Below, piece after piece: positions 45,832-54,518 of a DNA stretch of 64,000 nucleotides (within the stretch, counting starts at the first letter, position 1; each line of letters starts with the position of its first letter). This DNA is from Massilia sp. YIM B02763 (GTDB lineage: Bacteria > Pseudomonadota > Gammaproteobacteria > Burkholderiales > Burkholderiaceae_D): contig NZ_JASNRD010000002.1 of NCBI RefSeq assembly GCF_030412015.1, forward strand, positions 1 through 64,000, read 5' to 3'. The position numbers and the translations under genes were made by a program. Below the pieces are notes generated by a model. That model was not told the origin of the DNA, made no database searches, and saw only the letters and a list, made by a program, of their open reading frames with translations.

Positions 45832-46542
45832 ATGCGCGCTTTGCCCCTTATCGTCCTGCTGCTGTGCGCCCCGGCCATCTCCGCCGTGCCCGACACCATG
45901 GCCCAGCGCCTGGCCGCCTGCACGTCCTGCCACGGCAGCACGCCCGCAGGCGACGCCGGCACAAACGCCGGCACGGGAGAGCGCCGCTACTATCCGCGCA
46001 TCGCCGGCAAGCCGGCCGGCTATCTGTACAACCAGCTGCTCAACTTCCGCGAAGGCCGGCGCCAGTACCCCCTCATGACGTGGATGGTCGGCCACCTGTC
46101 GGACGACTACCTGCGCGAGATCGCGGCGTATTTCTCCAGCCAGCACCTGCCGGCGCCCGTGCTGTCGCGCGCGGGCCTGCCGGCGGCCGAGCTGGAACGG
46201 GGGCGCCAGCTCGTCACGCGCGGCGACCCGGCGCTGAGAATCCCGGCCTGCATCGCCTGCCACGGCGAGCGCCTGACGGGCGCCCTGCCCGCCATCCCCG
46301 GCCTCGTCGGCCTGCCGCGCGACTACATCAACGCCCAGTTCGGCGCCTGGCGCAACGGCAGCCGGCGCGCCCATGCGCCCGACTGCATGGCGGCGATCGC
46401 GTCGCGGCTGTCGCTGTCCGACGTGGCGGCCGTGTCGGGCTGGCTGGCGAGCGAGCCGCTGCCGGAAGACGCGGCGCCGGCGGCGGCGCCGGCACGCCCG
46501 CTGCCGCTGGCCTGCGGCAGCGCGCCGGAGGTGCGGCCATGA
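45832..46542 (+). CDS. Dihaem c4-type cytochrome
   Basis: A 236-residue periplasmic protein with a signal peptide (MRALPLIVLLLCAPAISA) and two haem motifs, CTSCH and CIACH, in two similar halves. YNQLLNFREGRRQYPLMTWM is the family pattern with an axial Met. c4 cytochromes carry electrons between the quinol-oxidising complex and terminal oxidases. AGGGA precedes the ATG. A TTGCGT/TATGAT promoter candidate lies about 35 to 65 bases upstream. Its stop overlaps the start of the next cytochrome gene (ATGA). Confidence 0.88.
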   Translation: MRALPLIVLLLCAPAISAVPDTMAQRLAACTSCHGSTPAGDAGTNAGTGERRYYPRIAGKPAGYLYNQLLNFREGRRQYPLMTWMVGHLSDDYLREIAAYFSSQHLPAPVLSRAGLPAAELERGRQLVTRGDPALRIPACIACHGERLTGALPAIPGLVGLPRDYINAQFGAWRNGSRRAHAPDCMAAIASRLSLSDVAAVSGWLASEPLPEDAAPAAAPARPLPLACGSAPEVRP

Positions 46543-47801
46543 AGCGCGTCGGCATGGCCCTGCTTGCGCTCGTACTGCTCGTCGGCGTCATCGTCGCCGC
46601 CGCCTGGCCGCGCGCCCAATTCGTGCCGGCCGCCTCGCCCGAGGCCTGGGCCGCGACGCCCGCCAACATCGCGCGCGGCGCCTACCTCGCCCGCGCCGGC
46701 GACTGCATGGCCTGCCACACGGCGCGCGGCGGCGCGGCCTATGCCGGCGGCCGCGCGCTCGACACGCCGTTCGGCCGCGTGCTCTCGCCCAACATCACGC
46801 CGGACACCGCCACCGGCATCGGCGCCTGGAGCGCCGACGACTTCTGGCAGGCGCTGCACAACGGCATCGGCCGCGGCGGCCGCCTGCTGTATCCGGCCTT
46901 CCCCTATCCCAATTACACGCGCGTCACGCGCGCGGACGCCGATGCGCTGTTCGCCTACCTGCGCAGCCTGGCGCCGGTGCGCCAGGCCAACCGCCCGCAC
47001 GCACTGCGCTTTCCCTACGACAGCCAGCTTGCGCTGGCCGGCTGGCGCCTGCTGTACTTCCGCCCGGCCGTGTACCAGCCCGACGGCAAGCGCACGCCGG
47101 CATGGAACCGCGGCGCCTACCTGGTCGAGGGCCTGGGCCATTGCGGCGCCTGCCACAGCGAGCGCAATCGCATGGGCGCGAGCGGCAAGGAGCTGGCCGG
47201 CGGATTGATCCCCACCGTCGGCTGGTATGCGCCCTCCCTCACGTCGAACGCCGAGGCGGGCCTGGGCCACTGGGACACGGAACACGTGGTGCAGCTGCTG
47301 CGCACGGGCGTGTCGCCGCGCGGCGCCGTGTTCGGGCCGATGGCCGACGTCGTGCAGCACAGCCTGCAGTACCTGACGCCCGACGATGCGACGGCGATGG
47401 CCGTCTACCTGAAATCGCTGCCGTCCGAAGCCAGGCCGCGGCCCGCCGCCGCGCCGCCCGACGCCGTCGCCAAGCTGGGACGCGCGCTGTACGAAAAGCA
47501 CTGCGCCGATTGCCACGGCGCCGATGGCCGCGGCAGCGGCCTCGCGTATCCGCCGCTGGCCGGCAACGGGGCGCTGACGACGGCGGAGCCCGTCAACGCC
47601 ATCCGCATCGTGCTCAACGGCGGCTTCGCGCCGTCCACGGGCGGCAATCCGCGCCCCTACGGCATGCCGCCGTACAGCCCCGTGCTGAGCGATGCCGAGG
47701 TGGCGGCCGTCGTCACCTATGTACGCAGCAGCTGGGGCAATGCGGCCGGTGCCGTGACGCCGGCGCAGGTGAACCGCTACCGGGCCGTGCCGCTGGATTG
47801 A
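46539..47801 (+). CDS. Triheme cytochrome c of the dehydrogenase-subunit type
   Basis: A 420-residue protein with an N-terminal membrane segment (ALLALVLLVGVIVAAAW) and three haem motifs, CMACH, CGACH and CADCH. It closely resembles the dehydrogenase cytochrome at 36468 in layout (GRVLSPNITPDTATGIGAW, YVRSSWGN near the end). GGAGG precedes the ATG, which overlaps the c4 stop. No dehydrogenase subunit is encoded nearby, so its electron donor is unknown; it may serve a PQQ or GMC enzyme encoded elsewhere. Confidence 0.9.
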   Translation: MKRVGMALLALVLLVGVIVAAAWPRAQFVPAASPEAWAATPANIARGAYLARAGDCMACHTARGGAAYAGGRALDTPFGRVLSPNITPDTATGIGAWSADDFWQALHNGIGRGGRLLYPAFPYPNYTRVTRADADALFAYLRSLAPVRQANRPHALRFPYDSQLALAGWRLLYFRPAVYQPDGKRTPAWNRGAYLVEGLGHCGACHSERNRMGASGKELAGGLIPTVGWYAPSLTSNAEAGLGHWDTEHVVQLLRTGVSPRGAVFGPMADVVQHSLQYLTPDDATAMAVYLKSLPSEARPRPAAAPPDAVAKLGRALYEKHCADCHGADGRGSGLAYPPLAGNGALTTAEPVNAIRIVLNGGFAPSTGGNPRPYGMPPYSPVLSDAEVAAVVTYVRSSWGNAAGAVTPAQVNRYRAVPLD

Positions 47802-47825
47802 CGCCGGGTCACGACCGGCGGCGAT

Positions 47826-48956
47826 TCACACCATCTCGGCAAACCCGATCCGGTCCGTGGTCGCCGCGCGCGCCTCGTCGACGCCGACCTGGTGCGTCGC
47901 CAGCAGGTGTTCCAGCATGCTGTTCATCGTGTGGCAGCCGGGGTGGCTGCCCGTGTTCATGTGCGCGCGGATGGCGCCCAGGTCGCCCTGCTCGATCATC
48001 TCGGCCACGGCCGGGCTCAGGCTCAGGCACTCGGTGGCCAGGTGGTAGCGGTTGCCCTGACGGGACGGCAGCAGCGCCTGGCACAGCACGCCGCGCAGCG
48101 CGTGCGCGAGCGCCTGGCCCTGGGCTTCGGAATTGCCGAGCAGGCGCAGCATCTTCTGCAGGCCCAGCTCGGTGGAGCGGGCGTGCAGCGTGGCCAGCAC
48201 CAGCGGTCCGGATTCGGCCAGCGCCAGCGCTTCCTGCGCCGTCTGGGCATCGCGGATCTCGCCGATGACGATGACGTCCGGGCGCTCTCGCAGCGCGTCC
48301 AGCGCGCCCAGGTAATAGCTCTCGACGTCGCCGTCGACGCCCACTTCGCGCTGCGTGATGATGCACTTGCGCTGCGGGATCAGGGTCTCGACGGGGTCCT
48401 CGATGGTGATGATGTGGCCGGAACGCTGCTTGTTGATCTCATCCAGCATCGAGGCGATGGTGGTCGACTTGCCCTGGCAGGTGTCGCCGATGATCAGCAC
48501 CAGGCCGCTCGTCAGGCGGGCGAATTCCTGCTCGTCCTGGTGCAGGCCCAGTTCGGACAGCGCCAGCGGCTCCTTCGGGAAGCGGCGGATCACGCAGCCG
48601 AGGCGCTTGCGGCCCTGGAAATGGAAGCAGTTGGCGCGGATGCGCGCCGTGTGCAGGTCGATCGAGCGGTCGAAGGCGCGCTCGGCGATGCGCTCGGACC
48701 AGTTCGGCTCGATGACGTCGAAGAATTCTTCCAGCTCTTCCTTGGTGATCGGCGAATCCGTCACCGCCACCAGCCCCTTCGGCTGGCGCAGCATCAGGGG
48801 GCTGTTCTGGTGGATGATGATGTCCGAGAACACCAGCTTCGAATTCAGCAGGTGCAGGATCTGCTCGACCAGGGTGCCGAACACCGGGTGGTCTTCGTTC
48901 TCGATGTACGAGAGGGTGGGAATCTGCGAGGACTGGTGGTATTCCATCGGTGGCAT
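47826..48956 (-). CDS. PilT/PilU-like secretion ATPase, divergent paralogue
   Basis: A 376-residue ATPase of the T2SS/T4P superfamily. The P-loop is GDTCQGKST instead of the GPTGSGKST usual in PilT. The Asp box is IITIEDPVETLI, the Walker B-like stretch DVIVIGEIRDAQTA is intact, and the His box is ATLHARSTELGLQ. Length and order match retraction ATPases, but no pilus genes lie nearby. It may be an accessory motor ATPase or have a different partner. The ATG at 48956 is chosen; 48947 is possible. Confidence 0.85.
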   Translation of the reverse strand: MPPMEYHQSSQIPTLSYIENEDHPVFGTLVEQILHLLNSKLVFSDIIIHQNSPLMLRQPKGLVAVTDSPITKEELEEFFDVIEPNWSERIAERAFDRSIDLHTARIRANCFHFQGRKRLGCVIRRFPKEPLALSELGLHQDEQEFARLTSGLVLIIGDTCQGKSTTIASMLDEINKQRSGHIITIEDPVETLIPQRKCIITQREVGVDGDVESYYLGALDALRERPDVIVIGEIRDAQTAQEALALAESGPLVLATLHARSTELGLQKMLRLLGNSEAQGQALAHALRGVLCQALLPSRQGNRYHLATECLSLSPAVAEMIEQGDLGAIRAHMNTGSHPGCHTMNSMLEHLLATHQVGVDEARAATTDRIGFAEMV

Positions 48957-49009
48957 CAATGCATGGACAACAATGCATTAATTATAAAACCACCTGCCAT
49001 CAAAAGTTC
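48957..49009 (-). promoter_or_regulatory. Promoter region of the PilT-like gene with CAATGCAT repeats
   Basis: A minus-strand TATAAT (48981-48986) has GAACTT 17 bases upstream. Between it and the start are two direct copies of CAATGCAT (48957-48964 and 48971-48978) at 14-base spacing. ATGCAT is itself a palindrome. Confidence 0.5.
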
Positions 49010-49030
49010 CAGCAGGAAAGATATTTTTCT

Positions 49031-49504
49031 TCAGCCGCGCAACAACTGGGCGATGCGGTCGCCGAACAGCGCCATGCCGACGCCGGCGATCATCACGGCG
49101 GCCCCGGCCAGGCGGATCGGGCTCACCTTGCGCATGGCCACGTTGACGAGGCCGAAGTGGTCGATGGCCATCGACGTCAGCAACTGCCCCGCGATCACCA
49201 GCACGACCATGTTCAGGATGCCGATGCGCGGCACCAGCACGACGGTGCAGAAGATGAAGGCGGCGCCCAGGAAGCCGCCGGAAAACTTCCATAGCGGCTG
49301 CTGCGGCAAGGCCGCCAGCGCATCCGGCAGGCCGCCGCGGACGAAGGCGATGACGGCCAGCGCGCACGTCCCGCACAGGAAGGAGACGAGCGCCGCGACG
49401 ACGGAATTGGCGCCGACGGCGGCCGCCATCTGGCTATTGATGGCGGCCTGGAAGGAAACGGCGATGCCGGCCGCGAAGGCGACGGCGAACAACAGGACAT
49501 TCAT
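49031..49504 (-). CDS. DMT-superfamily membrane protein, YdcZ/DUF606 type
   Basis: A 157-residue inner-membrane protein with about five hydrophobic segments, starting MNVLLFAVAFAAGIAVSFQA and containing GQLLTSMAIDHFGLV, typical of the DUF606 half-size drug/metabolite transporters. These usually act as dimers; substrates are unknown. It has no obvious functional tie to its neighbours. Confidence 0.85.
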   Translation of the reverse strand: MNVLLFAVAFAAGIAVSFQAAINSQMAAAVGANSVVAALVSFLCGTCALAVIAFVRGGLPDALAALPQQPLWKFSGGFLGAAFIFCTVVLVPRIGILNMVVLVIAGQLLTSMAIDHFGLVNVAMRKVSPIRLAGAAVMIAGVGMALFGDRIAQLLRG

Positions 49505-49606
49505 GCGCTACGACACCGGCCCGCGGCCGGGATTCACCAAAAGAGTGCGCGATTGTAGCAAACCGGTGCACGGCCGGCGACACCCCTGCGGCGCATGCGC
49601 GGCCCG

Positions 49607-50098
49607 TCACGCCGCGGCGGCCTCCAGCGCATCCATCAGGTCCTGGTCCAGATGGCGCGCGACGGCATCCACGCGCTCGTCGCCGAACTGGCCGAACACG
49701 GACACGGGCCGGTCGTATTCGAACACGGTCCCGCCCTGCCCGTCGTCGCGCAGCAGCACGCGGATCGGCGCGTACAGCCCGGCCGACAAGTCGTGGCGCG
49801 TCATGCGCGATGCCGTCAGCGGGTTGCCGATGTCGTACTGGATGGCGCGCCGCTGCTGGCCCACGGTGCCGAGCAGCGCGCCGTGGTCGCGCATGCCGAA
49901 GATCGTCAGCGCCGGCAAGGCCTCGAGCTCGCGCAGCGCGCGGGCGTGCTCGCCGTAGCGCAGCAGCGTGAAGATGCCGTCGTCGATGCGGGGCACGGTG
50001 CGTTCGAGCTTGGCCTTGACGGCATCGAAGGCCTGGGAAGAACGGATCGTGACATGCTCGACGGCGATGCGGTCGATGTGGCGGCTGATGGTGCTCAT
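49607..50098 (-). CDS. DUF302-domain protein
   Basis: A 163-residue cytoplasmic protein. The pattern LTIFGMRDHGALL, and VFEYDRPVSVFGQFGDERV near the end, fit the DUF302 domain, whose role is not established. No signal peptide or membrane segment is seen. AAGGAGAACC lies just before the ATG. It stands alone between a transporter and a HAD phosphatase gene on the same strand. Confidence 0.75.
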   Translation of the reverse strand: MSTISRHIDRIAVEHVTIRSSQAFDAVKAKLERTVPRIDDGIFTLLRYGEHARALRELEALPALTIFGMRDHGALLGTVGQQRRAIQYDIGNPLTASRMTRHDLSAGLYAPIRVLLRDDGQGGTVFEYDRPVSVFGQFGDERVDAVARHLDQDLMDALEAAAA

Positions 50099-50227
50099 GG
50101 CGGTTCTCCTTGCTTGCTGGCGGGTGGCATGACGGATTTATGATGATCGTCATATTAGTGGGCATGGTAACCCGAAACGCGGCGCCGCGCACGGCGCCCC
50201 GCCTTCCGGCCAGGAGGCAGGTGAAAC

Positions 50228-50869
50228 TCAGGCCGCCAGCAGCGTATCGAGTTCGCGCTCCAGCGCGGCGTGCGAGTCGACGACGCGCCAGGCGCCGGCG
50301 AACGGATAGTCCTTCAACAGGTCGCTGCGCAGCGCGATGCAGCGCAGGCCGGCGGCGGTGGCCGCCGCCACGCCGCGCGGCGAATCCTCGACGGCGATGC
50401 ACTCGCCCGCATCGCGTCCGAGCCGGCGCAAGGCATGCAGGTAGGGGTCCGGATGGGGTTTCGGCCGCATGCCCTCCTCGCGCGCGAACACCTTGCCGAT
50501 GTGGCGCAGCACGCCGCCATGGCGGTGCGCCAGCGCGATGTGTTCGGCGTACGAGGCGGTGACGATGTTCATGTCCACGCGCGGCGCCAGGCGCGCCAGC
50601 ATCGCTTCCACCCCGGGAAAGCACAGCGGCGCCGTCGCCTGCGCCAGCAGCTGCGCGTAGCGGGCGTCGCGCGCGCGCCGCGCCGCCGGCACCTCGGCGG
50701 GCGGCAGCAGGTGCCAGGCGCCGCGCGACTCCTCCAGGTACCAGGCGACGTAGTCCGCGTGCGTCAGCACGATGCCGTGCTCCGCCAGCACGTCGCGGTT
50801 GGCGTCGAAGAACAGGCGCTCCGTGTCCGAGAGGACGCCGTCGTTATCCCACAGGATCGCCTTCAGCAT
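50228..50869 (-). CDS. HAD-superfamily hydrolase (phosphoglycolate phosphatase-like)
   Basis: A 213-residue phosphatase-type enzyme. Motif I is WDNDGVLSDTE with the nucleophile Asp, motif II is in NIVTASYAEH, and motif III with ECIAVEDSPRGVAAATAAG carries the metal-binding acids. The helical cap between residues about 16 and 80 makes it subclass I. Substrate unknown. It lies 31 bases after the ammonia-lyase gene on the same strand, so the two may be cotranscribed. Confidence 0.88.
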   Translation of the reverse strand: MLKAILWDNDGVLSDTERLFFDANRDVLAEHGIVLTHADYVAWYLEESRGAWHLLPPAEVPAARRARDARYAQLLAQATAPLCFPGVEAMLARLAPRVDMNIVTASYAEHIALAHRHGGVLRHIGKVFAREEGMRPKPHPDPYLHALRRLGRDAGECIAVEDSPRGVAAATAAGLRCIALRSDLLKDYPFAGAWRVVDSHAALERELDTLLAA

Positions 50870-50900
50870 GCCGGATCAGCGCCCCAGCTCATCGGGCCAC

Positions 50901-51869
50901 TCATCGAGCCAAGTATGCGGCGAACGCCGCCAGGTCGACGTTGCCGCCGCTGACGAGGATGCCGACCTTCTTGCCCTTGAGCTGGTCCTTCATGCGGCGC
51001 GCGGCGGCGAAGCCCAGGCAGCCCGTCGGCTCGACGACGATCTTCATGCGCTCGGCAAAGAAGCGCATGCAGTCGACCAGCTCGTCGTCGCTGGCCGTCA
51101 GGATGTCGTCGACGTCGCGGCGGATGATCGGGAACGTCAGTTGGCCCAGGTGCTGGGTCTGGGCGCCGTCGGCGATGGTCTTGGGCGTGTCGATGTGGAC
51201 GATGGCGCCGCTGCGGAACGATTGCTGGCCGTCGTTGCCCGCCTCCGGCTCGACGCCGTACAGCGTCGTGTCCGGCGACAGCGCGCGCGTGGCCAGCGCG
51301 GAGCCGGCCAGCAGGCCGCCGCCGCCCAGGCAGACGAAAAAGGCGTCCAGCGGACCGGCTTCCTCGAACAGCTCCTTGGCCGCCGTGCCCTGGCCGGCGA
51401 TCACGTCCGGGTGGTCGTAGGGCGGGATCAGCGTGAGGCCGTGCTTCTCGGCCAGCTCGCGGCCGATCTGCTCGCGGTCTTCCGTGTAGCGGTCGTAGGT
51501 GACGACGTTGCCGCCATAACCCTTGGTCGCCGCGACCTTGGCGGCCGGCGCGTCCTGCGGCATCACGATGGTGGCCGGCATGCCCAGCAGCTTCGCCGCC
51601 AGCGCGATCGCCTGCGCGTGGTTGCCGGACGAGAACGCGACCACGCCGGCGCGGCGCTGCTCGGGCGTGAACCGGGCCAGCGCATTGCAGGCGCCGCGGA
51701 ACTTGAAGGCGCCCATGCGCTGCAGGTTCTCGCACTTGAAGTACAGCTCGGCGCCGAACAGTTCGTTGGCGGTGCGCGAGGTCAGCACCGGGGTGCGGTT
51801 GGCGATGCCCGCGATGCGGTCGGCGGCGGCGGCGACGTCGGCATAGGTCGGCGGCTGGAGCGTGCTCAT
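50901..51869 (-). CDS. PLP-dependent threonine/serine dehydratase-like enzyme
   Basis: A 322-residue fold-type II PLP enzyme related to threo-3-hydroxyaspartate ammonia-lyase and serine racemase. The PLP lysine is in MGAFKFRGACNAL, the phosphate-binding loop is CLGGGGLLAGSAL, and SGGNVDLAAF lies near the end. It has no C-terminal ACT domain, so it is not the isoleucine-feedback type IlvA. AAGGAACC precedes the ATG at 51869. The precise substrate (threonine, serine or 3-hydroxyaspartate) is not fixed. Confidence 0.88.
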   Translation of the reverse strand: MSTLQPPTYADVAAAADRIAGIANRTPVLTSRTANELFGAELYFKCENLQRMGAFKFRGACNALARFTPEQRRAGVVAFSSGNHAQAIALAAKLLGMPATIVMPQDAPAAKVAATKGYGGNVVTYDRYTEDREQIGRELAEKHGLTLIPPYDHPDVIAGQGTAAKELFEEAGPLDAFFVCLGGGGLLAGSALATRALSPDTTLYGVEPEAGNDGQQSFRSGAIVHIDTPKTIADGAQTQHLGQLTFPIIRRDVDDILTASDDELVDCMRFFAERMKIVVEPTGCLGFAAARRMKDQLKGKKVGILVSGGNVDLAAFAAYLAR

Positions 51870-51945
51870 GGTGGTTCCTTCTGGTGGCTGGCGATGATGC
51901 GTCGAGACAGCCATTGTAGCCGCGTCCGCCGCCCGGAAGGAAGGC

Positions 51946-52272
51946 TCAGCCGGGAGAGGCGTCGGGGGAGCCGGCCAGGCGCGCGATCTCCACCGAGCCG
52001 CCCTCGTCGAAGATGGGGCAAGCCTCGGCCAGCGCGACGGCCGCGTTGAAATCCACCGCCTGGACGACGGCATAGCCGGACAGCGAACTGGTCGATTCCT
52101 TCGGTCCCAGCAGCCGGTTCGGGATCTCGACGGCGGCCGCGGCCAGGCTGCCGGGGTCGACCACGGCGTCGCCCAGGCGCGCGAACCAGTCGCGCCAGCC
52201 CCCGGGCGCGCGCGGCGGCGCATCCTTGGAACCGTCGGCGGCGCCGCGGTAAACGATCAGGAACCGGTCCAT
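51946..52272 (-). CDS. YCII-related (DGPF) domain protein
   Basis: A 108-residue small protein. The start MDRFLIVYRG and the end VDFNAAVALAEACPIFDEGG with VEIARL are the pattern of the YCII-related family. Such proteins are often fused or adjacent to sigma factors, but none is seen here. It lies 76 bases upstream of the ammonia-lyase gene on the same strand. Confidence 0.82.
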   Translation of the reverse strand: MDRFLIVYRGAADGSKDAPPRAPGGWRDWFARLGDAVVDPGSLAAAAVEIPNRLLGPKESTSSLSGYAVVQAVDFNAAVALAEACPIFDEGGSVEIARLAGSPDASPG

Positions 52273-52482
52273 GCTGTCCTCCCGCGGGATTGATCCGATG
52301 CCACCTTAGCAGAAGCGCGGCGGCGGCGCCGCACCGCTGGGCCCCTCGCCGTTCGACCCGTCTGCGCGCATTCCAGCACGCGTTCGCTGCAGTTCGTCGC
52401 AAAGCGCTCGCGGCGGCGGGCCGGCCTGCCTACGATGCCACCATCGCATCCCGACGACCACAACCATACGGAGGATTACGCC

Positions 52483-53253
52483 ATGACCGCCAGCCACACC
52501 ACCACCAGCCGCCGCCGCCTCCTGGTCGGCGCCTGCGCCCTCGCCTGCGCCATCGCGGCCCCGCAGGCCGATGCCCGGGGCTGGGGCAGCGAGACGGTGA
52601 CGGGCAGCGGTCCCGTGACGCGCCAGGAGCGCGCGCCCGGCCACTTCTCGGGCCTGTCGATGTCGCTGGCCGGCGACGTCCAGGTGCGCACGGGCAACAC
52701 CGAAAGCGTCACGATCGAGACCGAGGGCAACCTGATGCCGCTGATCGAGACGGTCGTCGAGGACGGCACGCTGAAGATCCGCACGAAGCGCGACACCAAC
52801 GTGCGCACGCGCCACCTGAAGATCGTCGTGCAGACGCGCGGCCTGGACCGCGTCACGCTGGCCGGTTCGGCCGACATCGACATCGACACCATGCGCGGCC
52901 AGCGCCTGCGCTTCGACATCGGCGGCTCGGGCGAGATCAAGGTCGGGCGCGTCGAGGGCGAGGACCTGTCCGTCAACCTGGGCGGCAGCGGGGAACTGGA
53001 CATCAAGGACGGCAGCGCGCGCAACCTGCGCGCCTCGATCGCCGGCTCGGGCGACGTCGACATGGCCCACGTGCGCGTGGACAGCGCCAGCGTGTCGGTG
53101 GCCGGTTCGGGCGACACCAAGCTGTGGGTGCGCGACGCGCTGCGCCTTTCCGTGGCCGGCTCGGGCGACGTCGAATACTACGGCGACCCGAAGGTCAGCA
53201 CCTCGGTGGCCGGTTCGGGCAGCGCGCGCCGCATCGGGTCGGCGCCGAATTGA
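52483..53253 (+). CDS. Exported DUF2807 (GIN-domain) beta-helix-like protein
   Basis: A 256-residue exported protein with a signal peptide containing RRRLL (cleavage near ADA-R). The body is built of short repeats, with GGSGEIKV, LGGSGELDI, IAGSGDVDM, VAGSGDTKL, VAGSGDVEY and VAGSGSAR at regular spacing, which suggests a parallel beta-helix. GIN-domain proteins are surface or periplasmic and of unknown role. A GGAGG site lies before the ATG. Confidence 0.85.
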   Translation: MTASHTTTSRRRLLVGACALACAIAAPQADARGWGSETVTGSGPVTRQERAPGHFSGLSMSLAGDVQVRTGNTESVTIETEGNLMPLIETVVEDGTLKIRTKRDTNVRTRHLKIVVQTRGLDRVTLAGSADIDIDTMRGQRLRFDIGGSGEIKVGRVEGEDLSVNLGGSGELDIKDGSARNLRASIAGSGDVDMAHVRVDSASVSVAGSGDTKLWVRDALRLSVAGSGDVEYYGDPKVSTSVAGSGSARRIGSAPN

Positions 53254-53270
53254 TGGGGGGCGCACGACAC

Positions 53271-53345
53271 GGTCGGGTGGACGGATCGCCGTCCAGGCGT
53301 TCGACCGGCGCATGAACGCGTGGACGGGAAACCCGTCCACCCTAC
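53271..53345. repeat. Dispersed inverted repeat, family A, copy 5
   Basis: Outer arms GGTCGGGTGGACGG and CCGTCCACCCTACC with inner CGTCCAGGCGTTCGA and TGAACGCGTGGACGG. It lies between the convergent DUF2807 and copper-chaperone genes. The left end differs slightly (GGTCGGGTGG). Confidence 0.82.
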
Positions 53346-53349
53346 CGCC

Positions 53350-53814
53350 TCAATGCGCCGCGCCGGCCGGCTTGTAGGCGAGCGGCTTGACGGGCACCTG
53401 CACCGCCACGCTCTCGCGCTTGCCGGCGGCATCCTGCACCGTCAGCGTCAGCGGCACCTGCTCGCCTTCCTTCAGCTGGCGCTGCAGGTCGAACATCATG
53501 ATGTGGTAGCCGCCCGAGGCCAGGTTCACGCTCTGGTTGGCCGGCAGGTCGAGGCCGTCGACGGCGCGCATGCGCATGGTCTGGCCCTGCATCGCCATCT
53601 CGTGGATTTCGACGCGGCCCGCGACGGGGCTCTTGACCTCGACCAGGCGCGCCGCCTTGGCCGACTTGAGCTGCATGAACGCGCCCGTCGTCTTCTGGGT
53701 CGGGACGGTGGCGCGGATCCACGGTTCCGTCACGCTGACCTGGGCCAGCGCGGCACTGGAGACGAGGCTGGCGGCGGCCAGGGCGAGGAGGCGGGGCAGG
53801 AGGCGTTGGGTCAT
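53350..53814 (-). CDS. PCuA(C)-family periplasmic copper chaperone
   Basis: A 154-residue periplasmic protein (signal cleavage near ALA-Q). The copper-binding pattern is present: His and Met in VEIHEMAMQG, a Met in TMRMR, and GGYHIMMFDL, matching the H(M)-Met-H-Met signature. Such proteins load copper into the CuA or CuB sites of cytochrome oxidase. No Sco1 or oxidase genes are adjacent. A family-B repeat sits in its leader. Confidence 0.9.
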   Translation of the reverse strand: MTQRLLPRLLALAAASLVSSAALAQVSVTEPWIRATVPTQKTTGAFMQLKSAKAARLVEVKSPVAGRVEIHEMAMQGQTMRMRAVDGLDLPANQSVNLASGGYHIMMFDLQRQLKEGEQVPLTLTVQDAAGKRESVAVQVPVKPLAYKPAGAAH

Positions 53815-53841
53815 GGGCGTAATCCGTTCAAGAGAAACCAC

Positions 53842-53927
53842 CGTCGCCCCTGCGCAGGCAGGGCCCAATGTTGCACGCATTGTGGCAGCGCTGGAGACAT
53901 TGGGTCCCTGCCTGCGCAGGGACGACG
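53842..53927. repeat. Dispersed inverted repeat, family B, copy 3
   Basis: Arms CGTCGCCCCTGCGCAGGCAG and CTGCCTGCGCAGGGACGACG flank about 45 bases with GTGGCAGCGCTGGAGA. It lies between yaeQ and the copper chaperone gene, both on the minus strand. Confidence 0.85.
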
Positions 53928-53947
53928 CACATCTGCAGTATATCTTG

Positions 53948-54490
53948 TCAGGCCTGCCCCATCAGCACCTCGCGCTCGACCATGACCGTCTCGGTCCCGT
54001 CGGTCAGCCACACCTGGCCGTCCTGGATCGTGCACTGCAGCTGCATGCTGCGCTGGGCCAGCTTTTCCAGCTGCGCGCTGGTCCCGGCGGGGATGTTGAC
54101 GACGCTGATCTTGCGGTTGCGGTCGATCTTGCTGGCCAGGCCCTTGAACCAGATGTCGCTGGTGGCGCTGTAGCTGTACACGATCACGCGCTCGGCGCGG
54201 CCGGCGGCCTTCAGCAGGCGGCGTTCGTCGGGCTGGCCGACCTCGATCCAGGTCTGGATCGCGCCGGTCAGGTCCTTCAGCCACAGGGCCGGTTCCTCGA
54301 CGTCGAACAAGTCCTTGCCGAACGCGAGCGCCGGGTCGGCGTGCAAGGCGAAGGCGAGCAGGCGGATCATCACCCGCTCGTCGGTTTCCGAAGGATGGCG
54401 CGCGATGGTGAGCGCGTGCTCCTGGTAGTAATTGCGGTCCATGTCCGCGATGTTCAGGTCTGCCTTGTAGATCGTTGCTTTCAGGGCCAT
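53948..54490 (-). CDS. yaeQ: YaeQ-family protein
   Basis: A 180-residue cytoplasmic protein of the YaeQ family (PD-(D/E)XK nuclease-like fold). Typical stretches are MALKATIYKADLNIADMDR, HPSETDERVMIRLLAFAL, and the core WIEVGQPDERRLLKAAGRA. The biochemical role is unknown. It lies 28 bases downstream of purU on the same strand. Confidence 0.9.
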   Translation of the reverse strand: MALKATIYKADLNIADMDRNYYQEHALTIARHPSETDERVMIRLLAFALHADPALAFGKDLFDVEEPALWLKDLTGAIQTWIEVGQPDERRLLKAAGRAERVIVYSYSATSDIWFKGLASKIDRNRKISVVNIPAGTSAQLEKLAQRSMQLQCTIQDGQVWLTDGTETVMVEREVLMGQA

Positions 54491-54518
54491 CGGGTGCTGC
54501 CTACTTTCTTTGTCAGGT

